The notes under the pieces were generated by a model. That model did not search any database. It was not told the DNA's origin and was given only the letters and a program-made list of their open reading frames with translations. Shown in pieces: positions 53,846 through 62,299 of a DNA stretch of 64,000 nt. A program made the translations under genes and the position numbers. Numbering within the stretch: the stretch's first letter is position 1; each line of letters begins with the position of its first letter. Origin of the DNA: Syntrophothermus lipocalidus DSM 12680 (GTDB taxonomy: Bacteria; Bacillota; Syntrophomonadia; Syntrophomonadales; Syntrophothermaceae); NCBI RefSeq assembly GCF_000092405.1, contig NC_014220.1, positions 1,240,001 to 1,304,000 on the forward strand, given 5' to 3'.

Positions 53846-55024
53846 TCAGACAAAAAGCTCCCGCAGCGCTATAGAAGCCCACCCTGCCTTGGGGATAACC
53901 AGAACTACTTTGCCTATAACGTTGTCCCCCAGCGCTTGGCCGCTATCCGGATTGGCGTTCGCATCCCCCTTAGTAGTAAACAACCGGTCGCTGCCTTCTG
54001 TTCGCGCAGCCAGAATTCGGTGTACAGTCGGAACTGGTGAATCCGGAACCCGAAACGCTATAACTTCGCCCGCATGCAGCAAGCGCGGATTACGCTTGGC
54101 TACGATGACTACGTCCCCGACATCGATGGTCGGTCGCATACTCCCGCTGTAAATGACCAAAGGCCTAATCGGGAAAACCCCGATGGCAAACCAAACAAGG
54201 ATTACTGCAAGGGCACTCGTTATTGCCCAGTTCACGGCCTGGCCAGGCTTTATCTTTTTCTGCCGGCCCGGAATCCCTTTCATGTTCATACTGCAGGACT
54301 CATACACAAATACCGCTCCAACCGTGGGCACCAAGGTGCCGGTAAGTGTTTTTAACGCCCAGTTGAGATTCGGGAGAACCGGACAAAACCAGTTAAACGC
54401 TGCCAGGGTTCCGCGATAAGCGATGGCTGGCCACGCCCCACCCCACATGCATAAAAACGAAGCCAACAGGTTCTCAGCCATTACCGGGAAGAGGGTAGAA
54501 CCGCTGAACCTTGCCCAGGTCTCAAGCCCGGAATCTAAAGCCGGAAACTGCTTCCACGGCAGGAGCAGGCCTGTGAACAATACTGCGATAGCTATCGCCA
54601 CTGAGTTCGACGGCCGCCGTAGTGAGTTCGCCATAAGGTAGTTGCGGCTGAATTCTACAGCCAACAACCCTGACGTCACAAAGATAAGGTTAATTATTAT
54701 ACCTGAAAGCTTAAAGGAATTAGGACTCCTGCCAAACTTATCCAGAAGCCCGGCCACAACCATCAAATAAATCTGGCACAAAGCCAAAGCCGCCGCGATC
54801 TTGAGGAGTTTTACACGCAGGCTTCTTTTTCCTAGACCAGGGCGCGGGAACCGGCGATAAACATACACGAACAAGAGCATCCAGGCTATGGGCTGGGCGA
54901 CATACGCTGCAACAAACCCGCTGAACAGGCGCGGTGCTAACAAGTTACAGAACCCAACACAACCAACGGTTAATGCTAACACCAGTAGCCAGCCTCTGGA
55001 CAACCTCAACCTGTTCCTGCTCAT
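53846..55024 (-). CDS. ER-type (SipW-like) signal peptidase with large membrane N-domain
   Basis: 392 residues. About eight to ten hydrophobic helices (1-285) precede the peptidase part. The catalytic Ser is in YSGSMRPTIDVGDVV (~300), and the basic partner is the His of PTVHRI, not a Lys, which marks the archaeal/ER type like Bacillus SipW; GDANANPDS is the third box. SipW-type enzymes process TasA/CalY-like fibre proteins. The N-terminal domain is much larger than in SipW (~190 residues in all). ATG 55024 follows GGTGAGGG. Confidence 0.88.
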   Translation of the reverse strand: MSRNRLRLSRGWLLVLALTVGCVGFCNLLAPRLFSGFVAAYVAQPIAWMLLFVYVYRRFPRPGLGKRSLRVKLLKIAAALALCQIYLMVVAGLLDKFGRSPNSFKLSGIIINLIFVTSGLLAVEFSRNYLMANSLRRPSNSVAIAIAVLFTGLLLPWKQFPALDSGLETWARFSGSTLFPVMAENLLASFLCMWGGAWPAIAYRGTLAAFNWFCPVLPNLNWALKTLTGTLVPTVGAVFVYESCSMNMKGIPGRQKKIKPGQAVNWAITSALAVILVWFAIGVFPIRPLVIYSGSMRPTIDVGDVVIVAKRNPRLLHAGEVIAFRVPDSPVPTVHRILAARTEGSDRLFTTKGDANANPDSGQALGDNVIGKVVLVIPKAGWASIALRELFV

Positions 55025-55150
55025 TACGATCCCTCACCTGCGGCGCAGTGGCATCTGAACAGCCACTCCTAGCTCTTACTAACTAATGACGTTTATGCCG
55101 CTCAAAGGGGACGAGGCCCACGTCCTCGTCCCTTGCCGGCTGGATTCACC

Positions 55151-56761
55151 CTAGAGTGATACAGTGAAGCTGTAGTCGCCTGGAGGTGTTCCGTCATTTA
55201 CCCTAAAGTCTATCCCTATTGCCTTCCGGTATTTAGGCTGAATAGTGCTGCTCGAGCTCTCCAACAGCCTGATGGTCAAAGAATCGTTGCCCGATATCTT
55301 TACCTGCCCCATCGAAATCGGAGTAGTGCCTATATTCTGAACGTCCAATACGATGGAGTTGTAATAACCGGGAAACGCGTTCTTTACCGTAACCTCTGCC
55401 CGGTCCTTCTTCCCGTCGGCATTGGTGTCACTCAGCGTTATAACGGTCTGTGCTGTATCAGAACTTAGCTGAGTTACCCCAGTAAAGTTCTGGTTACATG
55501 TCCAGTCATTTCCGGTATCTTTTTGCTTCGAAGCATAGATATACCACTTTCCGGTCATGATGACGTAGGTTTCAGTCGAAACCGGTGACTGGTTGCCAGC
55601 GTTGTCCACCGCCATAAACTTCAGCACCGACGAGGCCGGGATATCTATCGGTCCAGTGTATTTGGGGCTTGATGTAGTAGGCGTGGTATTGTCAAGGGTG
55701 TAGTAGATACCTTCTACCCCCGACACGTCGTCACTAGCGGTCAAGGTAACCGTGCGGGGTGAGGAATAACTGCCGCCAGGGACATCGGCGCTCACACTCG
55801 GAGGTGTTTTATCGATCTGTATCGCCACTTCCCTGGTAGCTTCGACGTTCCCCGCTTTGTCTATTGAACGGTAATAGACGGTAGTGCTGCCCTCGTTCGC
55901 CACTGTAAACGGCCCGCCATAGGTCGACCAGTTCACGCCATCGAAGCTGTATTCCGTCCTGTCAACCCCCGAAACAACGTTTTCCGGTCCCGGAAGGTCC
56001 TGCGCGCTCAGGGTAACCTGGACGTCTGAAACGTACCAGCTGTTATTCCCTGCTGTACCGTTGAGAGTTATGGTGGTCACCGGAGGAGTCACGTCAGGAA
56101 TGGGAACCGGGGCGTTCGGCGAGGTAAACTTGAAGACAAACCCGGACTCGACCGTGTGTCGCTCGGCAAAGAAAATGTCTATACGGTGCGGGCCTTTGGT
56201 CAAATAAACACTGCCGTTAGTGTACTGAATTGGATGGATATTGCCCAATTCGAGTACCAGGTTGCCGTCGATGAACAGCCATGAGTCATCGTCCGAACCC
56301 ATCTGGAAATTATAAGTCCCGGTCGCCGGAGCGTTCAGCATTGCCTCCCAATGAACCGCGAAATACTGCGGGTCGCCGGGAAGCTGATTGGGAATAGGCC
56401 ACCACTTAGATGCCTTGGTGGCACTGCCTGGGGAACCGTCAATCTTGGTATCGACTCGGGAAAAAACCTTGTATTGGTCGTCGTACCAGTCGAACTGGTG
56501 GATGCAAGTGCTTCCCAGCGCTGTCAGCCGCAGGGGCAAGGTGCTTTCTACCAGGCCCTGATACGGCCCGTTATGGTCGTTCTGCTCCATATCAGGGTGG
56601 TTCCTGGGCAGGTTGTAGTAGGTCCCATAGTACCCGGTAGTTGGAGCTGCCTGCACTGGCACGCTGTCGACAACCATTATCAGAGTCGCAACCATGAAGA
56701 TGGCCATAAGCAGTGCTAACGGAAATCTCCTTCTTCTGCCCGTCTTTACAGAACTACTCAA
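55151..56761 (-). CDS. Secreted PA14-domain protein with chitobiase-type repeats and TasA-like C-terminus
   Basis: 536 residues, TTG start after GGAGGGGG. Sec signal peptide (~10-40). Residues ~42-215 form a PA14/fibro-slime domain (FQMGSDDDSWLFIDGNLVLELG, GPHRIDIFFAERH) that may bind sugar. Residues ~225-405 hold Ig-like units (TEYSFDGVNWSTYGGPFTV) and a CHB_HEX_C-type repeat (YYTLDNTTPTTSSPKYTGP). Residues ~405-536 resemble the mature part of the TasA-like proteins (DKAEVTVKNAFPGYYN-like EVTVKNAFPGYYNSIVLDV). Likely a tip or adhesive subunit of the fibre. Confidence 0.85.
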   Translation of the reverse strand: MSSSVKTGRRRRFPLALLMAIFMVATLIMVVDSVPVQAAPTTGYYGTYYNLPRNHPDMEQNDHNGPYQGLVESTLPLRLTALGSTCIHQFDWYDDQYKVFSRVDTKIDGSPGSATKASKWWPIPNQLPGDPQYFAVHWEAMLNAPATGTYNFQMGSDDDSWLFIDGNLVLELGNIHPIQYTNGSVYLTKGPHRIDIFFAERHTVESGFVFKFTSPNAPVPIPDVTPPVTTITLNGTAGNNSWYVSDVQVTLSAQDLPGPENVVSGVDRTEYSFDGVNWSTYGGPFTVANEGSTTVYYRSIDKAGNVEATREVAIQIDKTPPSVSADVPGGSYSSPRTVTLTASDDVSGVEGIYYTLDNTTPTTSSPKYTGPIDIPASSVLKFMAVDNAGNQSPVSTETYVIMTGKWYIYASKQKDTGNDWTCNQNFTGVTQLSSDTAQTVITLSDTNADGKKDRAEVTVKNAFPGYYNSIVLDVQNIGTTPISMGQVKISGNDSLTIRLLESSSSTIQPKYRKAIGIDFRVNDGTPPGDYSFTVSL

Positions 56762-56870
56762 AATCTCGACCCCCTCCTCACTACCTCAATTAAGGTCCGT
56801 CTTGAAAACGGTGAATCTTTTCCCCGTGGCTTTGCCACTATTCTTCATAGAAGTTCTAAACTGCCATTAC

Positions 56871-57581
56871 TTAATCAGAAGCGCTATTGGCGGCTATTGG
56901 GCTCTCGTTCCACTGCACGCCCTCTATGCTGAGTGTGAAATTGTAGGTCGTCGATTGCTCGGCTGGCTGCAAAACGTGAAACGCCAGGCTTTCACTCAAA
57001 GTCTGATTCGGATGTTGCTGGGCGCTGATATTGTCCTGGAAACACAGTTCTATCACCGCGTCTTGCGGAGCCCCGTCCTCAGTCAATTCTACGCCGTCCA
57101 AGTCCAGTTCGCTGCGAACCTCGCCGTTTTTGAACAAGTAATAAACTATCCCACTCTCCAGCGTCTGGTTCGTGTTACCCCAAGTTAACTGGGGATGCTG
57201 AATAATGAGGGGAATAGTACCAAAGTTTCTGACATCAAAGTTAATCTCATTGAAGTAACAAGGATACGCGTTTTCGACCTCTACATTGAGGGCGTCTTTG
57301 GCGCCGTCATTGTCTTGATCGAGTAATGACCATTGAGTCTGTCCCACATTCTTCCCTTCCGGATCGGGGTAGACATCAAGCATACCGCCGCCCATTTCGG
57401 AATGATAGTCAGGACCGTTATCCATCTGGAAAACCGAATTTTCAAGAATGCCCCATTTCAATTCGCCACTTTGGGCTTGAGTATTGATGACGACTGTGTC
57501 TGACCATTTCGCAAAACCGAAGCCAGCCAGGGTCAGAATCAAGACGGCCGCCACACAAAGTACCATGATCTTCCTCGTCAC
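56871..57581 (-). CDS. TasA/CalY-like secreted protein 3 (SipW-type signal peptide)
   Basis: 236 residues, GTG 57581 after GGGAGGTGG. Signal peptide with the SipW-substrate pattern VLILTLAGFGFAKWSDTV; the AKWSD box is shared with the proteins at 57733 and 58394. The mature domain has DALNVEVENAYPCYFNEINF and NFGTIPLIIQHPQ, the beta-sandwich elements of TasA-like fibre proteins. Expected to be cleaved by the ER-type peptidase encoded downstream and to polymerise outside the cell. Confidence 0.85.
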   Translation of the reverse strand: MTRKIMVLCVAAVLILTLAGFGFAKWSDTVVINTQAQSGELKWGILENSVFQMDNGPDYHSEMGGGMLDVYPDPEGKNVGQTQWSLLDQDNDGAKDALNVEVENAYPCYFNEINFDVRNFGTIPLIIQHPQLTWGNTNQTLESGIVYYLFKNGEVRSELDLDGVELTEDGAPQDAVIELCFQDNISAQQHPNQTLSESLAFHVLQPAEQSTTYNFTLSIEGVQWNESPIAANSASD

Positions 57582-57718
57582 CTACTCTCCACCTCCCTGG
57601 AAACTCCATCTATATCCGCCTGTAATTCTTCGCTAGTACCCGCAGTACCCGCGGTCTTTCGCCTTAAACGCTGCCGAAGCCCCGATATGAGTGCGAACAG
57701 TCGACCGTACTCACCGAC
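57578..57718 (-). CDS. Possible small Arg-rich protein, translationally coupled
   Basis: A 46-codon frame from GTG 57718 fills the gap between two TasA-like genes and its TGA overlaps the next GTG start. It is Arg/Gly/Ala-rich with a basic stretch (GLRQRLRRK). No family and weak ribosome site; the frame could also be chance. Confidence 0.25.
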   Translation of the reverse strand, partial: VGEYGRLFALISGLRQRLRRKTAGTAGTSEELQADIDGVSREVESR

Positions 57719-57732
57719 ACGTGCGCTGGCTC

Positions 57733-58344
57733 CTATTCCAGCGGTTTGTTCCAGCGCACATAATCGGGTCTGACGGTCAGTATTCCGTTGGCCGTATCGC
57801 TCATGCATCTCGTGCTGAACTCGAGAGACACAGCCTGGCCGGGGTCAAGAACACAGTCTTCAAGCGCTCGGTTGAGCGAACCGAGATTGACTCCGCAAGC
57901 AGTCTGCCCATCGGGGAGGATCAACGTCCACCTGAACACGGTGACCCAACCAGGAGTATCACCGCTTGACCACTCGAGATTAAGGCCTTTGAGCCTGGCA
58001 GGAATCGTGCCTCCATTTCCTATCTCTACTCTGCACACGGGGGAATAGTGGGGACACCCGGCGTTTACCAAGAGATCCCCGCTCTCGTACGCCGGTTCCC
58101 CATCAAAGTCGCAGGAGTAAAACCCGTCCACCCAGGCCACGTTGCTGGAGCCACACTCTTTGTTGCAGTGTCCCTGATAGCCGTCACGAACCTCTTCACA
58201 CCTAATGCCCACCGCTAGGATACCGGTTTCACCGCGCATCCGCACTTTGAGTACGTCACTCCACCGGGCATAACCCGGGCCCATAGCGGTCAAGGTAGCC
58301 ACCAGAATCGCAAATACACACAAGGTTCTCTTAACAGCCGTCAC
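57733..58344 (-). CDS. TasA/CalY-like secreted protein 2 (SipW-type signal peptide)
   Basis: 203 residues, GTG 58344 after AAGGGGG. Signal peptide LVATLTAMGPGYARWSDVL with the ARWSD box. The mature part has several cysteines (CEEVRDGYQGHCNKECG, then FYSCDFDGE) not seen in its paralogues, suggesting disulfides or a metal site, and the VEIGNGGTIPARLKGLNL core. Second of three tandem paralogues. Confidence 0.82.
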   Translation of the reverse strand: MTAVKRTLCVFAILVATLTAMGPGYARWSDVLKVRMRGETGILAVGIRCEEVRDGYQGHCNKECGSSNVAWVDGFYSCDFDGEPAYESGDLLVNAGCPHYSPVCRVEIGNGGTIPARLKGLNLEWSSGDTPGWVTVFRWTLILPDGQTACGVNLGSLNRALEDCVLDPGQAVSLEFSTRCMSDTANGILTVRPDYVRWNKPLE

Positions 58345-58393
58345 GAGGTGTCCCCCTTCCTAGGTTCCCTGCGGTGGAGCACGGTCTTAACAC

Positions 58394-59086
58394 TTACTCG
58401 ACCGTTTCAGCAGTCCCAACCTCGTTCCACTGCGAGGACTTGATGGTAATGGTTCCGGTCGCCGAGGCGTTCATCGGGCAAAGGTTGCCGTCTTCTTGTC
58501 CATTGTCGGTTTCGTCTATATAGAACTCCAGATTCACGGTCAAGGTGCCGTTTTGGTGTAACTGCTGGTGTCCGATAGCTTCGACCAAACCTTCCCAAGT
58601 GGAGTTCGTCTCATCAGACTCGACAGTGAATTCTTGTGCCGGTAACCCATAAGCTGCGGGGTTGTCCACGGTAAACGACCAGCCGGCTATCTTAATGTAG
58701 TCTGCCAAGTCCCCTTGCCAGTTCGGCCCTTGAATATCTTCGATCTTAACCGGAACCGTGCCGGTGCTGGTGATTACGAAGGTAAAACCGGGCTTGTAGA
58801 ACGGGTAGCCGTTATTGATGGTTACATTCAGAGAATGGTCAGCGTTCTCGCCTTCGCCCTGGACACACTCGATTGAAGCAACGTCCTTGCCTTCCTCGTT
58901 GTGCCCTGGGCCGTACTGCGGGTCTGCACCCCGATCGTTTACTCCGCCAGGCGCAATAGTCGTTTGCAGGTTACCGGTTTCCACGTCGGAGCTGATGGTA
59001 ACGGTATCGGACCATTTCGCAAAGCCGAAACCGACCAAGGTCAAAGTCATGACCGCCATGACACATATAACCAACATTTTTCTCAT
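58394..59086 (-). CDS. TasA/CalY-like secreted protein 1 (SipW-type signal peptide)
   Basis: 230 residues, ATG 59086 after AAGGGGG. Signal peptide VMTLTLVGFGFAKWSDTVTI with the AKWSD box. The mature domain includes DRGADPQYGPGHNEEGKDVA and VTINNGYPFYKPGFTF, and the ITSTGTVPVKIEDIQ strand. First gene of the fibre cluster and likely the major subunit. It ends 49 bp before the next gene's start. Confidence 0.85.
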   Translation of the reverse strand: MRKMLVICVMAVMTLTLVGFGFAKWSDTVTISSDVETGNLQTTIAPGGVNDRGADPQYGPGHNEEGKDVASIECVQGEGENADHSLNVTINNGYPFYKPGFTFVITSTGTVPVKIEDIQGPNWQGDLADYIKIAGWSFTVDNPAAYGLPAQEFTVESDETNSTWEGLVEAIGHQQLHQNGTLTVNLEFYIDETDNGQEDGNLCPMNASATGTITIKSSQWNEVGTAETVE

Positions 59087-59354
59087 TTGTTAAAAACCCC
59101 CTTACCATTCCTACAGTGATCTATTCTCTCATCCATTCTGAATCGAACTCTAACCTCTGGCGTCAATCACCCCTTTCAACACCTAATAGTTGCCGGACAA
59201 TCCTCTTCTGGTCTACGTTTCCATACTAGCAACTCCTTGTCCTAACCTTCTATTGACCGAAAAGACAAAAAAAAAGACGGCGAGTTAAACCCAGATTGCG
59301 ATTCGGGCTAGTCCCCTTCCCCCGGATGTAAGACGGGAAAAAAGGCAACAAAAA
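59087..59354. other. Promoter region of the fibre cluster
   Basis: About 270 bp between the LuxR-gene terminator and the first TasA-like gene. TTGACG (minus strand, near 59160) is a possible -35 without a good -10. A T9 run on the minus strand at ~59268-59276 follows a G+C-rich stretch. No gene seen. Confidence 0.4.
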
Positions 59355-59389
59355 AGGCCGGAAGCAACCTTCAAGCTCCTACCCGGCCT
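59355..59389 (-). terminator. Intrinsic terminator of the LuxR-type gene
   Basis: Stem AGGCCGG / CCGGCCT followed on the minus strand by TTTTTTG; 113 bp after the stop of the regulator gene. Confidence 0.7.
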
Positions 59390-59501
59390 CAAGTCTTTGC
59401 TAATTAGCTTTGCTTCTTTCTTTTAACTTTTTAATACCTATTACGTACAAATACTATACAAAGACAACCACTCCGCTGCGACCTGTTCCTTCTCGTAACG
59501 G

Positions 59502-60149
59502 CTATCCCATGGTCATGTTCCCGTTTTTGACCAACCCGAGCTGATAAGCAGCGGCTACTGCTTCTGTCCGGTTACGTACTCCGAGCTTACGGAAAATGTT
59601 GCGTAAATGGGTCTTAACCGTCGATTCCGATAAATAAAGGCTGGCTGCAATTTCCTGGGTCGACAGTTTGTTCGCCAGCATTGCCAGCACTTCCTCCTCA
59701 CGCCGAGACAGGATTGAAAACGTCCCCTTGCTTTCACCAGTCTCCGTACCCAAACTGGTTTTCAGGTCAGGACGAGGTAGGCACAAAAGTCCAGCCCCTA
59801 CCACCAACTCCACCGCGCTCACGATTTGCTGCGGCAAGAGTCGTAAGGGCAGACAGCCCATCACCCCGGTTCTCACTAGTTCCAAAAGATTGAAGCGGTT
59901 AGGATTGCCAACCATTACCACGGTCACGGTGAACGGACAGCAGGCTTTTAACTCCGTTAACATGTACAACAAATCTTCTTTCAGCTCCCACAGTACTACC
60001 TCTGGTTGCAGCTGCTCCGCCGTCTGAATCATTTGGTCGAGATCAACCGACCCAGCTACTTCAAACCTGCCGCTGGCTGCGAAAGCCGCTGCCAGCCCGT
60101 CCCTCCACTGGCTCGAGTTACTCGATAACAGGATGCGGAATGCTCCCAT
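59502..60149 (-). CDS. LuxR/NarL-type regulator with degenerate receiver domain
   Basis: 215 residues from ATG 60149 (AAGGTG upstream). Receiver-like domain (~1-125) followed by a LuxR HTH (LSRREEEVLAMLANKLSTQE, STVKTHLRNIFRKLGVRNR). The usual phosphoacceptor in VVLxDL reads VVLWEL, so Asp is replaced by Glu, and the conserved Lys of the GYLLK motif is missing (GCLPLRL). It may be active without phosphorylation. Its place just upstream of the fibre cluster makes it a candidate regulator. Confidence 0.85.
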   Translation of the reverse strand: MGAFRILLSSNSSQWRDGLAAAFAASGRFEVAGSVDLDQMIQTAEQLQPEVVLWELKEDLLYMLTELKACCPFTVTVVMVGNPNRFNLLELVRTGVMGCLPLRLLPQQIVSAVELVVGAGLLCLPRPDLKTSLGTETGESKGTFSILSRREEEVLAMLANKLSTQEIAASLYLSESTVKTHLRNIFRKLGVRNRTEAVAAAYQLGLVKNGNMTMG

Positions 60150-60320
60150 AAGCATCACCTTATTATAACCCTTCTCATCATCCGCTCACGTCCCCATGGC
60201 TCATGTCCTTCACCCTGAAGCTCGGCTGAAAATTCGGATTGCATCACCAAAAACTGAGGATTAGGCTTTGTGGTATTTCTATTCGCCATGTGCTGTTAAG
60301 TTCCTCCTCAACAACAAAAA

Positions 60321-60346
60321 AATACCACCGTATGAACGATGGTATT
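60321..60346 (-). terminator. Intrinsic terminator of the transglutaminase gene
   Basis: Stem AATACCATCG / CGGTGGTATT (one G-U pair) with a 6-nt loop and a following TTTTTTTGTTG on the minus strand. Confidence 0.75.
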
Positions 60347-60455
60347 AATCCCCCTCTGTTTCTTGGCTACTTCCCACAGCGGTTTGTCATCCCTTCTTTA
60401 CAAAGAAGTCGCTTACTTTTCTTATTCCTGGCGGGTGAAGCGACCGGGATCAGGA

Positions 60456-61349
60456 TTAATCCAGGGTTACTTCTAGAGGATGATGAGTCTTCCGCCAAAG
60501 TGACTCGTCTGGGTTGAAATAGGTGGTAGAAGGTTTACGAATAAACCTGCCGTCTTTGATGTAACCAGCATCCCACGTGGCATCCACCGGTACCCACTTG
60601 CCATCCACTAGTATCTCATTCCAGGCATGGAGTTGGGGCAAAAACCCGTCATTTTCCGCCCCTGCCTGGCCATACACTACCTTAGCGGGTAAACCAACCG
60701 CTCGCGCCAAAGCCGCGGTGACTAGCGCGTAGTTGAGGCAAATCCCTTTGCGAAGCGTAACGGTTTGACTGGCAGGTACCATGGAGCTATCCGTGTTCGA
60801 ATCCGCAGCACAATCGTAGGCAATGTTCTGCGTCACCCATGCATGAATGCTCCTCACCTTGTCCATGTCTGAGGCCCCAGAATCCACCAAGGATTCGGCT
60901 AGCGACTTGATAACCGCACTATCACTGTCAACGTAAGCCGAGGGAGAAATATAGCGCAAATCTTCATCCTCAAGGCTGTTTACCGTGAACCGGATGCTCC
61001 CGTCGAAGCGGCGTGGGTTGTCGCCCGCCCACACCGTGTAAATCCCAGGACCGAAACGAAGGTCCACGGTACGGGAGAACCTTCCTTCCTTGACAGGAAC
61101 CGAGTACGTCTCCAGCTCCTTTTCCGGCCCGCGCAAGCATATCCACACCTGAGTAAGGGTAGATGTCCCTTCAATAAGCAGTTTTCCAGAACATTCAGCG
61201 TTGTTTCTAGAAGGCGCGGTAATAGTTATTGAGGGTGAGGCGAAACTGACACTGTATTCGGCCCACGCCTTACCGACATATCCATACGCAGTGCCTAAAG
61301 AAAACATTAACGCCAATGCTACGGCAAGAACCCGCTTGCTGGCTAACAC
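60456..61349 (-). CDS. Secreted transglutaminase-like protein under riboswitch control
   Basis: 297 residues from GTG 61349 (GGGAGGGG upstream). The longer frame to 61424 would run through the terminator hairpin, so the later start is right. Signal peptide (VLAVALALMFSLGTAYGYVG), an Ig-like or bacterial domain (~35-135) and a transglutaminase core with Cys (RKGICLNYALV), His (LHAWNEILV) and Asp (VDATWD). It may cross-link, cleave or only bind protein chains at the surface. Regulated by c-di-GMP through the leader at 61374-61525. Confidence 0.88.
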   Translation of the reverse strand: MLASKRVLAVALALMFSLGTAYGYVGKAWAEYSVSFASPSITITAPSRNNAECSGKLLIEGTSTLTQVWICLRGPEKELETYSVPVKEGRFSRTVDLRFGPGIYTVWAGDNPRRFDGSIRFTVNSLEDEDLRYISPSAYVDSDSAVIKSLAESLVDSGASDMDKVRSIHAWVTQNIAYDCAADSNTDSSMVPASQTVTLRKGICLNYALVTAALARAVGLPAKVVYGQAGAENDGFLPQLHAWNEILVDGKWVPVDATWDAGYIKDGRFIRKPSTTYFNPDESLWRKTHHPLEVTLD

Positions 61350-61373
61350 TGCTACCCCTCCCCAAACAAAAAA

Positions 61374-61408
61374 CCAGGACCGCCTGCCATGCTGACACGC
61401 GGCCCTGG
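61374..61408 (-). terminator. Riboswitch expression platform (intrinsic terminator)
   Basis: On the minus strand CCAGGGCCGC pairs with GCGGTCCTGG (one G-U) and is followed by TTTTTTGTTT. It lies between the c-di-GMP aptamer and the start codon at 61349. Confidence 0.8.
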
Positions 61409-61439
61409 TGAACTCCTTCCTCAAAATAGCCCAGATCCG

Positions 61440-61525
61440 ACTCCCGGCAGCTGGCTGGCATAGCGAATGTTCGCTTTAGCCCCTATAGCTTTGCGTCACC
61501 ATCTTTGGATGGTTTTGCCTTTATC
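61440..61525 (-). promoter_or_regulatory. c-di-GMP-I (GEMM) riboswitch
   Basis: The minus strand has the conserved aptamer parts in order: GGCAAAACC, a hairpin CCATC-CAAA-GATGG, TGACGCAAAGCTATAGGGGC, TAAAGCG-AACATT-CGCT, and ATGCCAGCCAGCTGCC, whose TGCC pairs with the first GGCA. This fits GEMM-I (Vc2-like); which of c-di-GMP or 3',3'-cGAMP is bound cannot be told by eye. It precedes a terminator and a surface-protein gene. Confidence 0.85.
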
Positions 61526-61671
61526 AGGAAACAGAGTTTATCCTCTTGTCTTCGCATCTCCTGTAGTGTTTTCTACAAAAATATTACCATAGTCATATAA
61601 TACTGCCAATAACTTTGTACCAAATTTGGACTGTTAGTCCCATTTATTTTGCACCCCGGGCCTACTGACCT

Positions 61672-61857
61672 TCACATCTCCACGTCTTCCCGTAGGTACT
61701 CGCGTCCCTGCCGGTCAACGTCCACCGTTACCCCGGCTATGTTCCCCTTTTTAACTTCTGCCATTACCTCGTCCATGCTGACAACACGCCCGTCATCGAG
61801 AACAGCACCTATTACCTGGCCCTCTTCGTTCCGCACAATATCCGCTATCCTGGGCAT
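61672..61857 (-). CDS. DUF3892 family protein
   Basis: 61 residues, ATG 61857 after TGAAGGAGG. VIGAVLDDGRVVSMDEVMAE and IAGVTVDVDRQGREYL fit DUF3892, small proteins of unknown function common in clostridia. It stands alone next to the first 104-bp repeat. Confidence 0.75.
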   Translation of the reverse strand: MPRIADIVRNEEGQVIGAVLDDGRVVSMDEVMAEVKKGNIAGVTVDVDRQGREYLREDVEM

Positions 61858-61873
61858 AGCACGACCTCCTTCA

Positions 61874-61977
61874 GCCTTTTCCCTAGTTTTCCCTGCCCAG
61901 AATCAGGTATGTGTAGTTCTGGCACCAACAGAGCCAACTTATCTATTAGAAGCGCAAACCGAGAACGGAGGTAGGAG
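61874..61977. repeat. 104-bp direct repeat, left copy
   Basis: Begins GCCTTTTCCCTAGTTTTCCC and ends near GGAGGTAGGAG. About 94% identical to 62818-62921 in the same orientation. The two copies bracket the toxin-antitoxin pair. Confidence 0.9.
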
Positions 61978-62059
61978 TAGGAGGTAGTACGGTTATCTAA
62001 ATCTGTAAGTTTCTAGTGTTGGAAATCATGGTAGAATAGTAACCAGGAGGGTGGTGTTT

Positions 62060-62299
62060 GTGAAGCTTGACCGCATAACTGTAAACCCCCAAATATGCAT
62101 GGGCCAGCCCACCATACGCGATACGCGTTTTACAGTCGCTTTTATTTTGAAGCTTCTGGCTTCCGGTATGGATATTCCTGCCATTATTAACGCTTATCCG
62201 GAACTGGAGAAAGAAGACATTCAGCAGAGCCTGATGTACGGTGCCTGGCTTGCTGCAGAGCAGACAAGACCTATACCTTGGGAGGCCCAGGGGTCTTGA
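62060..62299 (+). CDS. DUF433 antitoxin
   Basis: 79 residues from GTG 62060 (CAGGAGGG upstream). NPQICMGQPTIRDTRFTV, GMDIPAIINAYPELEKEDIQ and the C-terminal AWLAAEQ fit DUF433 (VapB-like, winged HTH). It should neutralise the toxin and repress the pair. Its TGA stop overlaps the toxin TTG start. Confidence 0.9.
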   Translation: MKLDRITVNPQICMGQPTIRDTRFTVAFILKLLASGMDIPAIINAYPELEKEDIQQSLMYGAWLAAEQTRPIPWEAQGS

